In this document: positions 1-9,612 of the stretch, piece after piece
How the letters are laid out: each line of letters begins with the position of its first letter
How positions within the stretch are numbered: the stretch's first letter is position 1
NCBI RefSeq assembly: GCF_004359215.1
Contig: NC_090621.1
Span: 182,705-246,704, forward strand
Direction of reading: 5' to 3'
DNA length: 64,000 nt
From: Bremia lactucae
Taxonomy: Eukaryota; Oomycota; Peronosporomycetes; Peronosporales; Peronosporaceae
Position numbers and translations under genes: made by a program
The notes under the pieces: generated by a model
Database searches by the model: none
The model's input: only the letters and a program-made list of their open reading frames with translations
Told to the model about the DNA's origin: nothing

Positions 1-627
1 TGTTCGGCGGCTGGTGCATGGCGCGAATCTTTTCCTTAAAGATCGCCCATGAAGGGAACGCTTTTCTGTCCGCCATAAGCGCCGAGTAAGCCCACTCTGA
101 GGCCTTACCGCGCAGATGCGACATAGCGTACGACACCATACGACTCTCGTCCTCGATGAGCTGGACAACACCGCATTGCTCCACAACTAAAAGCCAGTGG
201 ACAATTGTTTGCGCCGCAGTTCCATCGAACTTGGGCGGGTCCATCCGAATGGGCCTCGGCTGATGCGGCCCGACAGAGAGCATCTCAACAATCCTGATAA
301 GAGCCTCCGTCCGAGCCTGCTCATGCCTCAGCACATCCTGAGTCTAAGTGACGGACTCCGCCGCAGCATGACTCTGTGCCTCGGACGCGGCCCTCCGCTG
401 TCCGAGCACGAATGCCTCAAACTGCTCCAACTGAGCAACATGTTGCTCAGGAGGACTACCCAGAAGCCTGGCCAGGGCTTGTTCACCAAATCCCTGCGCC
501 ATTAGCTCTGCCACCTCCCGATGATGTTCGTAGAGGTGGAGAAAATGAGCCCAATCAATATTGAGGCTTATCCTCACGTACACACGCAGAGATGCGGGTC
601 GTGGTAAGAATGTTAAGTGCTGACAAG
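1..627 (-). pseudogene. Family A gag, 5' part (element A1)
   Basis: Minus-strand gag of a Ty3/gypsy element that runs off the left edge. From about 600 down to 1 one frame is open apart from one stop near 344. It contains HLYEHHREVAELMAQG and QLEQFEAFVLGQRRA, then a capsid-like block with PPKFDGTAAQTIVHWLL and WAYSALMADRKAFPSWA. The same blocks recur at 12230-12757 (+), 25091-25727 (-) and 31291-31510 (+), which defines the family. Gag would package the element RNA. The real start codon is uncertain because the frame is open back into the LTR. The single stop makes this a probable pseudogene, although this copy is better preserved than the others in the window. Confidence 0.75.
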
Positions 628-1179
628 TGTAGGCGGGCACGTCGTAATGCGGCCACTCTCCACTTAGGCGCACACCCTAGCACAGCGAGGAAGCAGTTAA
701 CTGCTTTTCTTGCGTGCAGTGAGGCAGTTGTGGTGGGCGCGTTAGCGATCTCACCCAACACACTAAGAACTCTGATTAAGTGTCGTCACGGGAGCGGTAA
801 TCCGTCTCCTCGTGCGCACTTACCAAGTAGGAAGTATTTTTCAGACTGATTTATATTTAATAGAATTAAATACAATACCTATATTTACCAATTAAAATGA
901 TATCTCTATAGATATCATTTATTATGTATTGCGAGCGTATCTTTATAGATACCTCGCGTAACGGATGACACTAGCCGTCATCACGGATGACGCTGGGCGT
1001 CTGCCTTCCTAATGTGAATGCACCCAAGTGCATCACATCCACAAGGGTTGGTCACAAATGTGCACCACACCCGAGTGTTGGGTCTAATTACTATTATTTA
1101 GTAATTGATCATCCCCTTAAGTACACCAAGTGTACTTAACGGGGGCTGTATAACATAGTGGAAACTCTAGCCCGTTACA
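628..1179 (-). repeat. LTR of family A (5' LTR of element A1)
   Basis: Read on the minus strand it starts TGTAACGGGCTAGAG and ends CGTGCCCGCCTACA, then a primer-site-like stretch (ACTTGTCAGCACTT) leads into gag. The full-length relative at 51019-51508 shares its internal blocks (TGTGTATGTGATGCAC, ATACGCTCGCAAT). The upstream edge abuts the CRN-type flank at 1180. Length is about 552 bp. Confidence 0.75.
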
Positions 1180-1342
1180 GATCCACTTAGCAATAACATC
1201 AAAGTTTGCCGGTAACTAATACGAGAGCTTATGTTTTCACGTTCTTCTTTCACCAATTCACTGATGGGCATCGAGCTATAATACATTCACCCCTGAGCTC
1301 ACAACCAGTTGTGGTCTCGGACTAATCCTGTTCATTTTGCAA
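1180..1342 (+). other. 5' flank of a lost CRN gene
   Basis: This stretch aligns closely to the DNA upstream of CRN gene 2 (about 60341-60480). Shared blocks include TTATGTTTTCACGTTCTTCT, GATGGGCATCGAG and TTGTGGTCTCGGACTAATCC. No CRN coding sequence follows: at 1343 it jumps straight to sequence matching the 3' flank of CRN pseudogene 1. I read it as the promoter side of a CRN locus whose coding region has been deleted. Confidence 0.65.
1332..1342 (+). promoter_or_regulatory. Oomycete-type initiator in the orphan CRN flank
   Basis: TCATTTTGCAA resembles the oomycete core initiator (TCATTYYNCAWTT-type consensus). It sits at the same place as the initiator of CRN gene 2 at 60471-60483. The deletion that removed the gene begins just after it. 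Confidence 0.4.
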
Positions 1343-1375
1343 GGCCCATCAACGAGGCACAGCAGTACTATTTCT
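1343..1375 (+). other. CRN 3' flank remnant, left half
   Basis: GCCCATCAACGAGGCACAG and the following CTATTTCT match the 3' flank of CRN pseudogene 1 near 28752-28785. The match resumes at 9613, on the other side of a solo A LTR. The last five bases, TTTCT (1371-1375), are the target-site duplication of that LTR. Confidence 0.6.
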
Positions 1376-1647
1376 TGTAACGTTTAACTTTTGCCTATAT
1401 GCTACACAAACTCATAAAGCACACTTTGTGTACGTAATGGAATGGTCAATTACTTCATAGAAGAAATTGTATGCTTAAAAAGGTTCGAACTTTCATTTTA
1501 TAGAGTAACTAAAGCCTGCCACTTGGGTGTGGCGCACATAGTGACCCATCCGTGTGTATGTGATGCACACAGCTGCATTCACATTTGAAGGGATGACGGA
1601 TTCGAAGTATTCAGGTTAATACGCTCGCAATTTCGTATTATAATATA
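1376..1647 (+). repeat. Solo LTR of family A, left part
   Basis: Starts TGTAACG and carries the family A blocks GTGTATGTGATGCAC and AATACGCTCGCAAT in plus orientation. It breaks off near 1640 where the B element begins. The right part is 9457-9612. The two parts are bracketed by perfect 5-bp repeats TTTCT (1371-1375 and 9613-9617), so this was a single LTR insertion into the CRN 3' flank, later hit by the B element. About 150 bp of the LTR middle is missing. Confidence 0.75.
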
Positions 1648-1830
1648 GAAAGAATAAACTTAATTATATTATAAAGTTTTCATTTAACCCTCTTTAAAGC
1701 AAGTGTTTTAATGAGAAGACTTCCTCTGCACGTACTAGTGTACGTGAAATGACGTGAGGCACCACTCGCACTTAAGCAGTGCGAAGTGGACTTGTACTGA
1801 AGCAGTATAAGTCGGCAGTTCCCTGCTACA
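1648..1830 (+). repeat. Family B 5' LTR, 3' portion only
   Basis: From TTTCATTTAACCCTCTTTAA to CTGCTACA it matches the last part of the 3' LTR (9026-9456). The first 250 bp or so (promoter side) are missing, as is part of the surrounding A LTR, consistent with one deletion across the left junction. Confidence 0.75.
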
Positions 1831-1848
1831 CCTGGTAGCACTTTGTAG
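1831..1848 (+). other. Primer-binding site of element B1
   Basis: CCTGGTAGCACTTTGTAG follows the LTR directly. The same CTGGTAGCACT string follows LTRs of families B and D in other places (59774-59791 minus, 53286 plus), which supports a shared tRNA primer with a 3' end of the GUGCUACCA type. The tRNA identity was not determined. Confidence 0.55.
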
Positions 1849-1875
1849 TCCGTTCAAGGACTTCCATCATCTGAC

Positions 1876-2978
1876 ATGGACATGTTAGATGATAATGGAA
1901 ATACGCATCACGTTTCGCATGAAAGATACTCCTTCCAATGTGACATCGGAAGGAGTGCGGTCGAACGAATGAGTTCGACCGTAGGTAATGATGCCATCTT
2001 GGCCATGCTGTCCGGTTTCGACAGAGATCCATCGCCAAGTTCATACAACATGAACTTGACGAGGCGAAGGAGAAGGTAGCCTTGCTTACTCAGCAAGGCT
2101 CTCAAGAGGCAGAACTGTTGAGGTCCCAAATGGTACAGACTACTGTACTTGGGATGCCGGACATGCGTCGTCCCGAAACTCATAAGATTGACATCTTTAA
2201 GTATAGGGGAATCGAAGAAGACTTCCTCTTAAGATGGTTTGTCGAGTTGGACGATGCCATAAGAACACGTCACATCAGCGATGAGCAAATGCAAATCGCA
2301 TTCGCTCACTCAAATATGGCAGGTCGTGCCAAAACTTGGGCATTGGGCCTTAAGTTGCGTGACCCGTATGTCTTTGGGTCACTAGAGGCTTTTAAAACCA
2401 GGCTCAAACAGACGTTTGAACTGCCTAGGGCTGAATTAAGAGCTCGATCAGAGCTTCTAAAACTCAGGCAAGATGTTCACGCTTATGCCCAGCACATACG
2501 ACTCTCAGCGAGCTGTATAACAAACAACCCAGTCCATGAACACACGTTGATTACGTTGTTCATGCAAGGTTATACGGATGGTCCCATAAAGACCCAAATT
2601 TTCCGCTTGGAACTGGATACGCTTAAAAAGGCAATATCCTTTGCCGAGCAGGAGAACTTTGGCTTCACACAGGCTCAAGCTAATTCGTCATCATGTCGTT
2701 CTCCACGACGACACGAGCTTGAAGGTCCAGAACCAATGGACCTCTCTTATGTCGAAAGCGAGAAACCATGCTTTCCAAACAACAAGCGATTGCATTTCTG
2801 CAATCGCTGTAAGAAGTTAGAACACTACGCTCATAAGTGCAGTGCCCCACGCCCAGCACCGAAAGATACTGAACGTAATTTTGGACCGTATGCCAAAAAG
2901 GGCAACGGTCGCGGGTCCGACGTTGTTACGAAATCGCAACAGCGTGGCGGACCGCCGAAAAACGGTCGGGTTCACTAG
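1876..2978 (+). pseudogene. Family B gag with zinc knuckle
   Basis: Structural polyprotein of element B1. It starts MDMLDDNGNTHH, as the minus copy at 59741 does. A small deletion near 2025 shifts the frame, and the remainder reads open from 2082 to 2978. The capsid-like block includes LLRWFVELDDAIRTRH and AGRAKTWALGLKLRDP. Near the C-terminus is a canonical CX2CX4HX4C nucleocapsid knuckle at 2799-2840 (CNRCKKLEHYAHKC), followed by a basic Gly/Lys/Arg-rich tail. One frameshift makes it a pseudogene; otherwise it is one of the better gag copies in the window. Confidence 0.8.
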
Positions 2979-2993
2979 GGGCGCAACGCCCTA

Positions 2994-3440
2994 CTGATCC
3001 AGAAACCTCAAGAGAATTTGCAAATCTTGTGACAAAAGTTGCTACAGACACAATCATTATGTGTCTATGTACCCGATGATGAGGTATTTCTCATCACCTT
3101 GAAGTTAAAAGTGACAAATGATTTGTCACTTAGAGCCCTGGTGGGGTGCGGAGCGTAAAAAAAAATTATTCGTCGCCAGTCGCTAGAGGGTCGTAGGCTC
3201 AAATATGTTGAGCGCGACATCCCTTAAGCAAAGATGACGGTGCGTCTATAGACAGGCGCATCGATAACAGGAATGAAACGCGTAGTGAACTTTCACTACA
3301 CGTTAAACGATTTACAGTACGATGATAGTTTCATCGTACTGGATTTGGATGACAAATTTGATGTCATCCTAGGTTTACCTTGGCTCAGAAATATGAGCCA
3401 AGAATCAGCTGGAAGCATCGAACCGTAAAGATGCCTGCCA
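2994..3440 (+). pseudogene. Family B protease remnant
   Basis: Retropepsin-like region between gag and the pol linker. Compared with the minus copy at 57284-57736 it keeps RRQSLEG, KYVERDIP, ASITGMKRVV and IVLDLDDKFDVILG. The active-site motif, DCGA in the best copies, reads GCGA here, and a stop follows in an A-rich run near 3160. The catalytic Asp is therefore lost. Several in-frame stops confirm decay. Confidence 0.65.
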
Positions 3441-3441
3441 C

Positions 3442-4240
3442 TTGTTCATCAGACGGCCATCTGATGAACGTCTTGGAGCGTCCCAAGCGTATGGATGTAC
3501 TACGAGTGAGTGCGATGGCCTCACCTATGGTACGGTCATTAGTACGACTGCACAAGATCACAGTGTGATTACTAATCACACTGTGGATTCAGCAGCCGGC
3601 GGCTGTTCGAATGCACAGGCAGCGCCGAAGGTCCACTACTCGAAGAAGTCGAGTGTATTGAGACATGAATGTACGCCTAGCGGGCGACATTCAACGAATA
3701 TACCGGTTGGCCCAATAAGACAACACGATGAAACTAGGTCGTGTAGAGAGTCGACCGTAGAGGACCCGACTGTGATAGCGCAATCACACTCGGAAGACGT
3801 TGAGGGAAAAGGTCCCCATGTGCTTGAAGAGAAATCTCCTCAAATAGTTGAAGTAACAAGACTTCAACACCCCGAAGGATTAATCCCTCGGCAGCTTGTG
3901 AATAAATTCCAGCAAGAAACCGAGACATTAAATGTCTTCGATAATAACGGTTCAAGATTGGGCGCTTATACTCTTGATCTGTATGCGCCTCCGAAATTAA
4001 CTTTGGAGATAACTCAATTGCCAACCCTAGAACCTAAGCGGTTGTTGATAGATCTGCATGGTGGGAAAATCATGCAGATCTGCGTACTCGTCACTGAGGA
4101 CGATTACGTAACCGACATTCGGTCAGCGGTAATTTTTGCAGAGAACAAACGGATTCTCAGCAGCTCATCGATGGACAAAACTGTCCTCGATGTGAAGACT
4201 CGGATTGAAAGATACAGTACTCAATCTTGGGAGTCACTCA
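3442..4240 (+). pseudogene. Family B pol linker between protease and RT
   Basis: Open frame running into the assembly gap. It holds LPTLEPKRLLIDLHGGK and VTDIRSAVIFAENKRIL, which recur on the minus strand at 14954-15175. This is the variable connector upstream of the reverse transcriptase fingers; no catalytic motif is expected. The apparent continuation into RT only reflects the gap length being a convenient number of N, so continuity cannot be claimed. Confidence 0.6.
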
Positions 4241-4935
4241 NNNNNNNNNNNNNNNNNNNNNNNNNNNNNNNNNNNNNNNNNNNNNNNNNNNNNNNNNNNN
4301 NNNNNNNNNNNNNNNNNNNNNNNNNNNNNNNNNNNNNNNNNNNNNNNNNNNNNNNNNNNNNNNNNNNNNNNNNNNNNNNNNNNNNNNNNNNNNNNNNNNN
4401 NNNNNNNNNNNNNNNNNNNNNNNNNNNNNNNNNNNNNNNNNNNNNNNNNNNNNNNNNNNNNNNNNNNNNNNNNNNNNNNNNNNNNNNNNNNNNNNNNNNN
4501 NNNNNNNNNNNNNNNNNNNNNNNNNNNNNNNNNNNNNNNNNNNNNNNNNNNNNNNNNNNNNNNNNNNNNNNNNNNNNNNNNNNNNNNNNNNNNNNNNNNN
4601 NNNNNNNNNNNNNNNNNNNNNNNNNNNNNNNNNNNNNNNNNNNNNNNNNNNNNNNNNNNNNNNNNNNNNNNNNNNNNNNNNNNNNNNNNNNNNNNNNNNN
4701 NNNNNNNNNNNNNNNNNNNNNNNNNNNNNNNNNNNNNNNNNNNNNNNNNNNNNNNNNNNNNNNNNNNNNNNNNNNNNNNNNNNNNNNNNNNNNNNNNNNN
4801 NNNNNNNNNNNNNNNNNNNNNNNNNNNNNNNNNNNNNNNNNNNNNNNNNNNNNNNNNNNNNNNNNNNNNNNNNNNNNNNNNNNNNNNNNNNNNNNNNNNN
4901 NNNNNNNNNNNNNNNNNNNNNNNNNNNNNNNNNNN
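4241..4935. other. Assembly gap (run of N)
   Basis: 695 undetermined bases inside the pol gene of element B1. The N-terminal half of reverse transcriptase should lie here. Translations that cross it carry no information. Confidence 0.98.
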
Positions 4936-5575
4936 ATCTTTTCTTCTATGGATCTGATGGATGGGTTCTATCAAATCCTTATGCGTGAACGGGACATCCC
5001 GTACACAGCAGTGAGCACCCCCAGTGGGATGCTCTGGGAATGGCTAGTGATGCCTCAGGGGCTTCGTAACGCCCCTGCAACTTTCAACAGATGCGTAACA
5101 AATCTGTTGAGACCGGTGCGAGAATTCGCACCGAGTAATTTTGACGATGTATTTATACATAGCCGGTATATGGCGGAAAGACAGACGCGGAAGTTCATAA
5201 AACTCACGTTTGCCAGGTTCTTACAATTATGCGAAAGCATAAGTTGTATGCAAATTAAAAGAAGTGCATATTCGCTGCAAGCGAAATACCACTTCTTGGG
5301 TGCATCGTCGGTAAACACAGCCGTCGCCCTGATCCCGAAAAGATCAAGACAATAACTGACTGGCCAGTTCCAGTCAATGTCAAGGGACGTAGAAAGAAAG
5401 TTCTTTAAGCTAGCGACGTTCTTGCACAAGTACTCACGCAATTATGCCGAGATGACAGTGCATCCCTCTCGTCTCTTGAAAAAAGACGAGAAATGGTTAT
5501 GGAACGCTGATTGTCAGCGTTCATTTAAAAAGTATCAAGCAAAGCTTAATGCAATCGCCCATCTTGGCGACTGCA
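4936..5575 (+). pseudogene. Family B reverse transcriptase, C-terminal part
   Basis: RNA-dependent DNA polymerase of element B1. It shows SMDLMDGFYQILMRERDIPYTAVSTPSG, the WEWLVMPQGLRNAPATF block and the catalytic box at 5137-5148, here NFDD where related copies have YFDD, followed by VFIHSR. The Tyr to Asn change alters the YXDD box. The frame stops at 5355, but homologous sequence (thumb/connection, LHKYSRNYAEMT, PSRLLKKDEKW) continues in another frame to about 5575. This is a dead copy. Confidence 0.8.
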
Positions 5576-5579
5576 GATC

Positions 5580-5980
5580 AAGACAGACCATTCCACGTTG
5601 TCTGTGACGCCAGCGATTTCGCAATCCGCTGTATTTAATGCAATACGGTACAGACGGCGCTGAGCGCGTCGTCTGTTACCAATCGCGTCAGCTGCAACCA
5701 GCTGACCGCAATTACCCAGTGCATGACAAGGAACTCCTTGCAATGAAAATGCACTGGCTTAGTTTAGGGTCTATCTCCTCGAAACTAGACCGTTCATCGT
5801 ATTTACGGACCATGCATTAATACGCACGGCCGAAAATAGCCCACAACTCTCGCAAAGAATCGCGAGGTGGTTACTTTTAATCGCGGAGTATAATATCTCC
5901 GTCAAATATAAACGAGGACGACTTAATGTCGTCGCTAATGCGTTATCACGCCCACCCGATTTCGAGTCAGCTGTGCACTC
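5580..5980 (+). pseudogene. Family B RNase H
   Basis: RNase H domain that would degrade the RNA strand after reverse transcription. Visible blocks: CDASDFAIRC (first catalytic Asp region), RVVCYQSRQLQPADRNYPVHDKE and, further on, RGRLNVVANALSRPP (the DALSR box near 5920-5960 with Asp changed to Asn). The Glu usually found in YESRQL-type blocks is Gln here. Frameshifts and stops split the domain. Confidence 0.65.
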
Positions 5981-6099
5981 CAACAGTGAAACTAATTCCA
6001 CTGTTGCAACACTCACTACGTATGTTCCGTCATCAACTTTGTTTATTGACATAAAGAAAGCCTACACAGACGATAAAGACCTTTTGCGTTTAATGATTC

Positions 6100-6470
6100 A
6101 TCTGATGAATCCATCCAATAAATCTTATAAATATATACTGGCGTCATATCGATCGCCATCCGATCGATACACAACACGCAACCGCTTAATGTATTACACT
6201 GCCGTTTCCTGCAACACTTCATGTATCGTCGTCCCAACTCACAATGATTTGCGCTTGCGCATCTTGTATGAGTGTCATGATGCACCAACGAGTAGGCATC
6301 GTGGGAGTGAGAAGACTTACTTCACAGTAAGTCGCGACTTTTACTGGCCCCGCCAGTATTAATTAGTGCGCAAGTACATTCGTGCTTGCGAGATATGTCA
6401 ACGGATAAAGCCTAGCCCTTCATCCCTCTCCAACCTCTACCACTTCCGGTAGAATGCTAACAGCCCCTTT
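6100..6470 (+). pseudogene. Family B integrase zinc-binding domain
   Basis: HHCC domain upstream of the integrase core: LRILYECHDAPTSRHRG, then a stop near 6360, then CEICQR near 6385-6405. His and Cys ligands are recognisable. The frame is broken between the His pair and the Cys pair. The spacing to the core at 6473 is normal. Confidence 0.6.
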
Positions 6471-6472
6471 CG

Positions 6473-7510
6473 ATGGACCTTGTCTTCGATCTTCCAGATG
6501 ACGATCACAAAAACAATGGAATCCTTGTTTTTGTAGACAGATTCAGCAAAATGGTACATCTTGTTGCCGAACCAGAGTCGATCACGGCTCCGAGCTATGC
6601 CCGTGTCTTTATCGACACGGTATTCAAACTCTACGGTCTTCCCCGTAAACTAGTCTCGGATGGAGATCCGAGGTTCACGGCGGAGTTCTGGCAATCCGTG
6701 TTCCGATCTCTCGAAACCCGGCTAACTATGTCAACATCTGATCGCCCAGAAACGGATGGTCAAACGGATCGCCTAAATCGCTTGCTCGAAGAGATACTTC
6801 AAGGAAACGTCCAATCGTATCAGAATTGGAGCGAGGTTTTACCGATGGTCGAATTTGCTATCAACAATTCGGTGCATGCGTCTACAACGCATACCCACCC
6901 AATTAGAAGGATTCCCTTGTTAATGGGGGCGTGGAATCGCACGAGCAAAACCATTTCTGGCTCAGGCTCATCACGCGTCGAAGATAACAACGACGCGAGT
7001 GATGTCGATGTTGAAGGAATCGACATCAAAGATGAGAATGATCTCATGGCAGTACGCACAAAGCGTACCGAAAAAGACAAAACAAATGAGTTAGTCGAAG
7101 AGTTTCTGCTAACTCGAGAATCAATAATCCGTTTCGTTCAAAATTCCATTGCTAACTCAGTGAACCGTCAGAAACGGAATGCAGACAAACATGGAAAAGC
7201 AAATTTTCTTTCATTTAATATTAATGATCTAGTGCTACTCTCTACGGTAAACCTACCTAGGCGTGTTGTCACTAATGTGAGTTGCAGTAAACTGCTACCC
7301 AAGTTCATTGGGCCTTTCCGTATACTGCATCGCAGAGGCAATGCGTACACAATAGAATTGCCACGTAGAATGCGAATGCATCCTACGTTTTATGTTGGTC
7401 TGCTCCTCCTGTACCATCAGTACGCGGTTTCTTCCGAGGACGGATCTGACCACTCTTTTCAAGAATCCCCAAAAGATTCTTGTGGTCACGAACCAGACCA
7501 TCATGTTTAA
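6473..7510 (+). pseudogene. Family B integrase core and C-terminal module
   Basis: A 345-residue open frame, the longest undisturbed pol piece of B1. Integrase joins element cDNA to the chromosome. The DDE core gives Asp22 (VFVDRFSKM) and Asp63 (SDGDPRF). The third position, 36 residues on, is Asp99 (DGQTDRLNR) where family copies have Glu, so the triad is D-D-D. An acidic insert (NNDASDVDVEGIDIKDEND) follows, then the GPF/Y module (KFIGPFRILHRRGNAYTIELP, HPTFYVGLL). The start Met is just the first ATG; the protein would come from the polyprotein. The missing Glu probably abolishes activity. Confidence 0.75.
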
Positions 7511-8725
7511 TGTGGAGATTCCCATGTCGGGTCCGAAGATCCTCGAAACAGCGATGAGCGGACGATAGCTCATCACGAAGAGCGTGATATTTCCGCTCGT
7601 ACTCCAACATGGAGTACGCACTCTTCGAACGGTCTCCCAACCGTTCGATATGATGGGCCTGCACCGTCTGCTCCAACGAGCATATTCAAAACCACCTTGA
7701 TATGAAGGGGCAGCGAACGAGTTATCTGGTTCGCTGGCCCGGTTATCCACCTTCACATGACAGCTGGGGGTCTTGTTCCCAGCTGGTTGTTGACGTTGAG
7801 GGCCTCGTTCGTTAGTATGACGAGACCCACCCGATGCGTCAGAAGGCCCATCGGGATACACGTGCCCCTGGTGCCTGTAAATCGACTTCTAACCGTCAAT
7901 CGCATTGCACATCTCGATAGAGATGCGAGCCCTTCCCCAGGACGAAGAAAGGGAATAGAGATCCCCCTTTACTCGCTTGGTATTGTCAATACAACACGGA
8001 CAGGGATCACCCCACGTGAGGCATGGAAGTCCTACCTCACATGGCAACCGATGCAATTGATACTTGCATCGGCTGAAGTTTGTTTTTAAAACTTTACGCG
8101 ATTCGCGTGAAGCCTTTGAAGCCAGGCTTCGCGTCCAATGTCTTTGAATTGCGAATGAACGCGCTCCAGGCTTGCATAAGCGAGACTTTATCTCGCTTAT
8201 CGTTGCCACTTAACCATCGATGCTTAGAAAAGCATCGAGATAAAAATCATCCTCAGCGCGAAAGTTCGTCGCGCTGGGATCAAGGCCATGCGGCTTTGTC
8301 GCAATAAATAAGGGATATATATTGTGAGGAGTAGTTTCTCCAGGCAAGCTATTGACTAGCCATTTAGACAAAAGGCACGGCTTCTTCTCAGAGGCGACAT
8401 GAGACATTTTACGGTCTTCACTTCCCTGAGTGGTACCCACTGAAGCAGGGGTACCACAAGAACTTTTATAACGATGGCTTATGCCATCGTCGTCACCACG
8501 CACAAAAATAGGTGCGGGTGACTGTACGGGAGACGGAACGAACGATGAGGAATCATCCTTGTCATCGAAACCAAAAAAGCTATAGCGAGCGCTCTTAGCA
8601 CGTTTATCAGATTGAGCCTCCTCTTTCGAAGGCTCATAGTCAGCCGCCTGACGTCTATTAGGCGACTGTACTGTTCTCCCCGAGTCGCCCATTTCGTCTG
8701 AATCACATTCGCAGTCGACCTCCAA
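7295..8725 (-). pseudogene. Antisense reading frame in family B 3' region
   Basis: On the strand opposite to gag-pol, one frame is open from 8725 to 7295 (about 477 codons) with only two internal stops, at 8210-8212 and 7889-7891. About 22 stops would be expected by chance. The N-terminal third is acidic and Ser-rich (EVDCECDSDEMGDSG, SFFGFDDKDDSSSFVPSP). Towards the end, one frame over at 7383-7676, is a helical charged stretch that looks like a coiled coil (MLEYERKYHALRDELSSAH, CFEDLRTRHGNLHIKHDGL). It overlaps the sense chromodomain and integrase tail. Function unknown. Part of the openness could come from sense coding, but 7860-8725 has no evident sense gene. Compare the antisense frames of family A at 18964, 37674, 38816 and 49936. 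Confidence 0.45.
7511..7860 (+). pseudogene. Family B chromodomain and linker
   Basis: After a stop at 7508 the frame continues with a linker rich in Ser, Glu and Arg. In the next frame, from about 7679, comes a chromodomain: SYLVRWPGYPPSHDSW, then QLVVDVEGLVR, a stop, and YDETHPMRQKAH. Chromodomains on integrase steer insertion towards modified chromatin and define chromoviruses. The antisense frame listed at 7295-8725 overlaps this stretch on the other strand. Confidence 0.7.
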
Positions 8726-9012
8726 AGAGGGGTCGCATTCACGTGGTGAATCACCACGTGCACCTGCAACATCTAGTGTTGCTGGAGAAGACTATAATAC
8801 GGCAGACGAAACGTCTACCACAAGAGACAATAGTGCGCTACCCGCGGCTGCATGAACCGCAGCCGAAGGCTCCGCACTATCCGCACACCACATGGAATTA
8901 TGAACCATGCCATAGAATTAAAAATGATGGTTCTGACCAATCGACATCGTTTTTAATTAAGTGGTCTTATAGTGACCACTCCAGCCAATCACAGTCAGAG
9001 TGATTGTCGTTT
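8726..9012. other. Non-coding stretch before the 3' LTR of B1
   Basis: No convincing reading frame on the sense strand. The antisense frame may reach into it (ATLDVAGARGDSP near 8740-8790, upstream stop near 8800). Several short inverted repeats are present, for example CACGTGGTGAATCACCACGTG around 8741-8761. Confidence 0.35.
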
Positions 9013-9025
9013 AAGGGAGGATTGA
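9013..9025 (+). other. Polypurine tract of element B1
   Basis: AAGGGAGGATTGA lies directly before the 3' LTR start TGTAACGGGG. It is a purine-rich plus-strand priming site of the expected position and length. Confidence 0.6.
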
Positions 9026-9456
9026 TGTAACGGGGTGTATCGTTACGTGAAAAAAAAACTTAAGGGTTGTGATTAATATATTATCTAAAAGGTAGATAAT
9101 ATTTGGAGAATATTACTTTATGTTGTAATATTCAGAAAGCTATTGGTAGGCCATTATATCTACTTGCTTCGCGGTCCATTCAGCGCCGGACACGCGCAAA
9201 GAGAGAGAGACAGATATTAATGTTTTTCTTGTTTTGTATTAGTTTTTAATTATTTACTACTAAAAAAGAAAGAAAGAAGAGAACTTAAATATACAGATAC
9301 AATTTTCATTTAACCCTCTTTAAAGCAAGTGTTTTAATGAGAAGACTTCCTCTGCACTTACTAGTGTACGTGAAGTGACGTGAGGCATTACTCGCACTGA
9401 AGCAGTGCAAAGTGGACTTTTACTGAAGCAGTACAAGTTGCAAGTGCCCCATTACA
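9026..9456 (+). repeat. Family B 3' LTR
   Basis: Starts TGTAACGGGGTGTATCG and ends CCCCATTACA. The minus-strand LTR at 59792-60245 has the same ends and the shared block CATTTAACCCTCTTTAA. The LTR termini form an extended inverted repeat (TGTAACGGGG / CCCCRTTACA). It is followed at once by the right part of the interrupted A LTR. Confidence 0.85.
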
Positions 9457-9612
9457 ACTTATCCTAAGGTACTTCATTCGTTTGGTGAGGTCACTTAGGC
9501 GCCCACCATCTACCTCAATGCACATTAGAGAAGCAGGTAAGACTACTTCCTCATTGTGCTTAAAGGTGTGTGTCTAAGTAGAGCGTGGCTGCTATAAATG
9601 CGCCCACCTACA
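9457..9612 (+). repeat. Solo LTR of family A, right part
   Basis: Matches the distal third of the full A LTR (CCTAAGGTAC near 51372, GGTGTGTG, GTGGCTGCTATA). Ends GCGCCCACCTACA and is followed by TTTCT, the partner of 1371-1375. Confidence 0.75.

Larger units (their letters stand above)
1648..9456 (+). mobile_element. Family B Ty3/gypsy chromovirus (element B1)
   Basis: Domain order on the plus strand: partial 5' LTR, primer site, gag with zinc knuckle, protease remnant, linker, reverse transcriptase, RNase H, integrase, chromodomain, an antisense frame, polypurine tract, 3' LTR. This is the Ty3/gypsy chromovirus order. The element sits inside a solo A LTR, so it is the younger of the two. 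It cannot move by itself: the 5' LTR has lost its first half, the protease Asp is gone and pol has several frameshifts. A 695-bp assembly gap hides the start of reverse transcriptase. Confidence 0.85.

Noticed and set aside
197..505. 102-codon plus-strand frame
   Set aside because: Lies exactly opposite the family A gag frame on the minus strand, which has recognisable family blocks; a shadow.
3442..5355. A 637-codon pol frame across the assembly gap
   Set aside because: The frame only exists because the run of N is read as open; 231 or so residues are unknown. Treated as two separate pieces.
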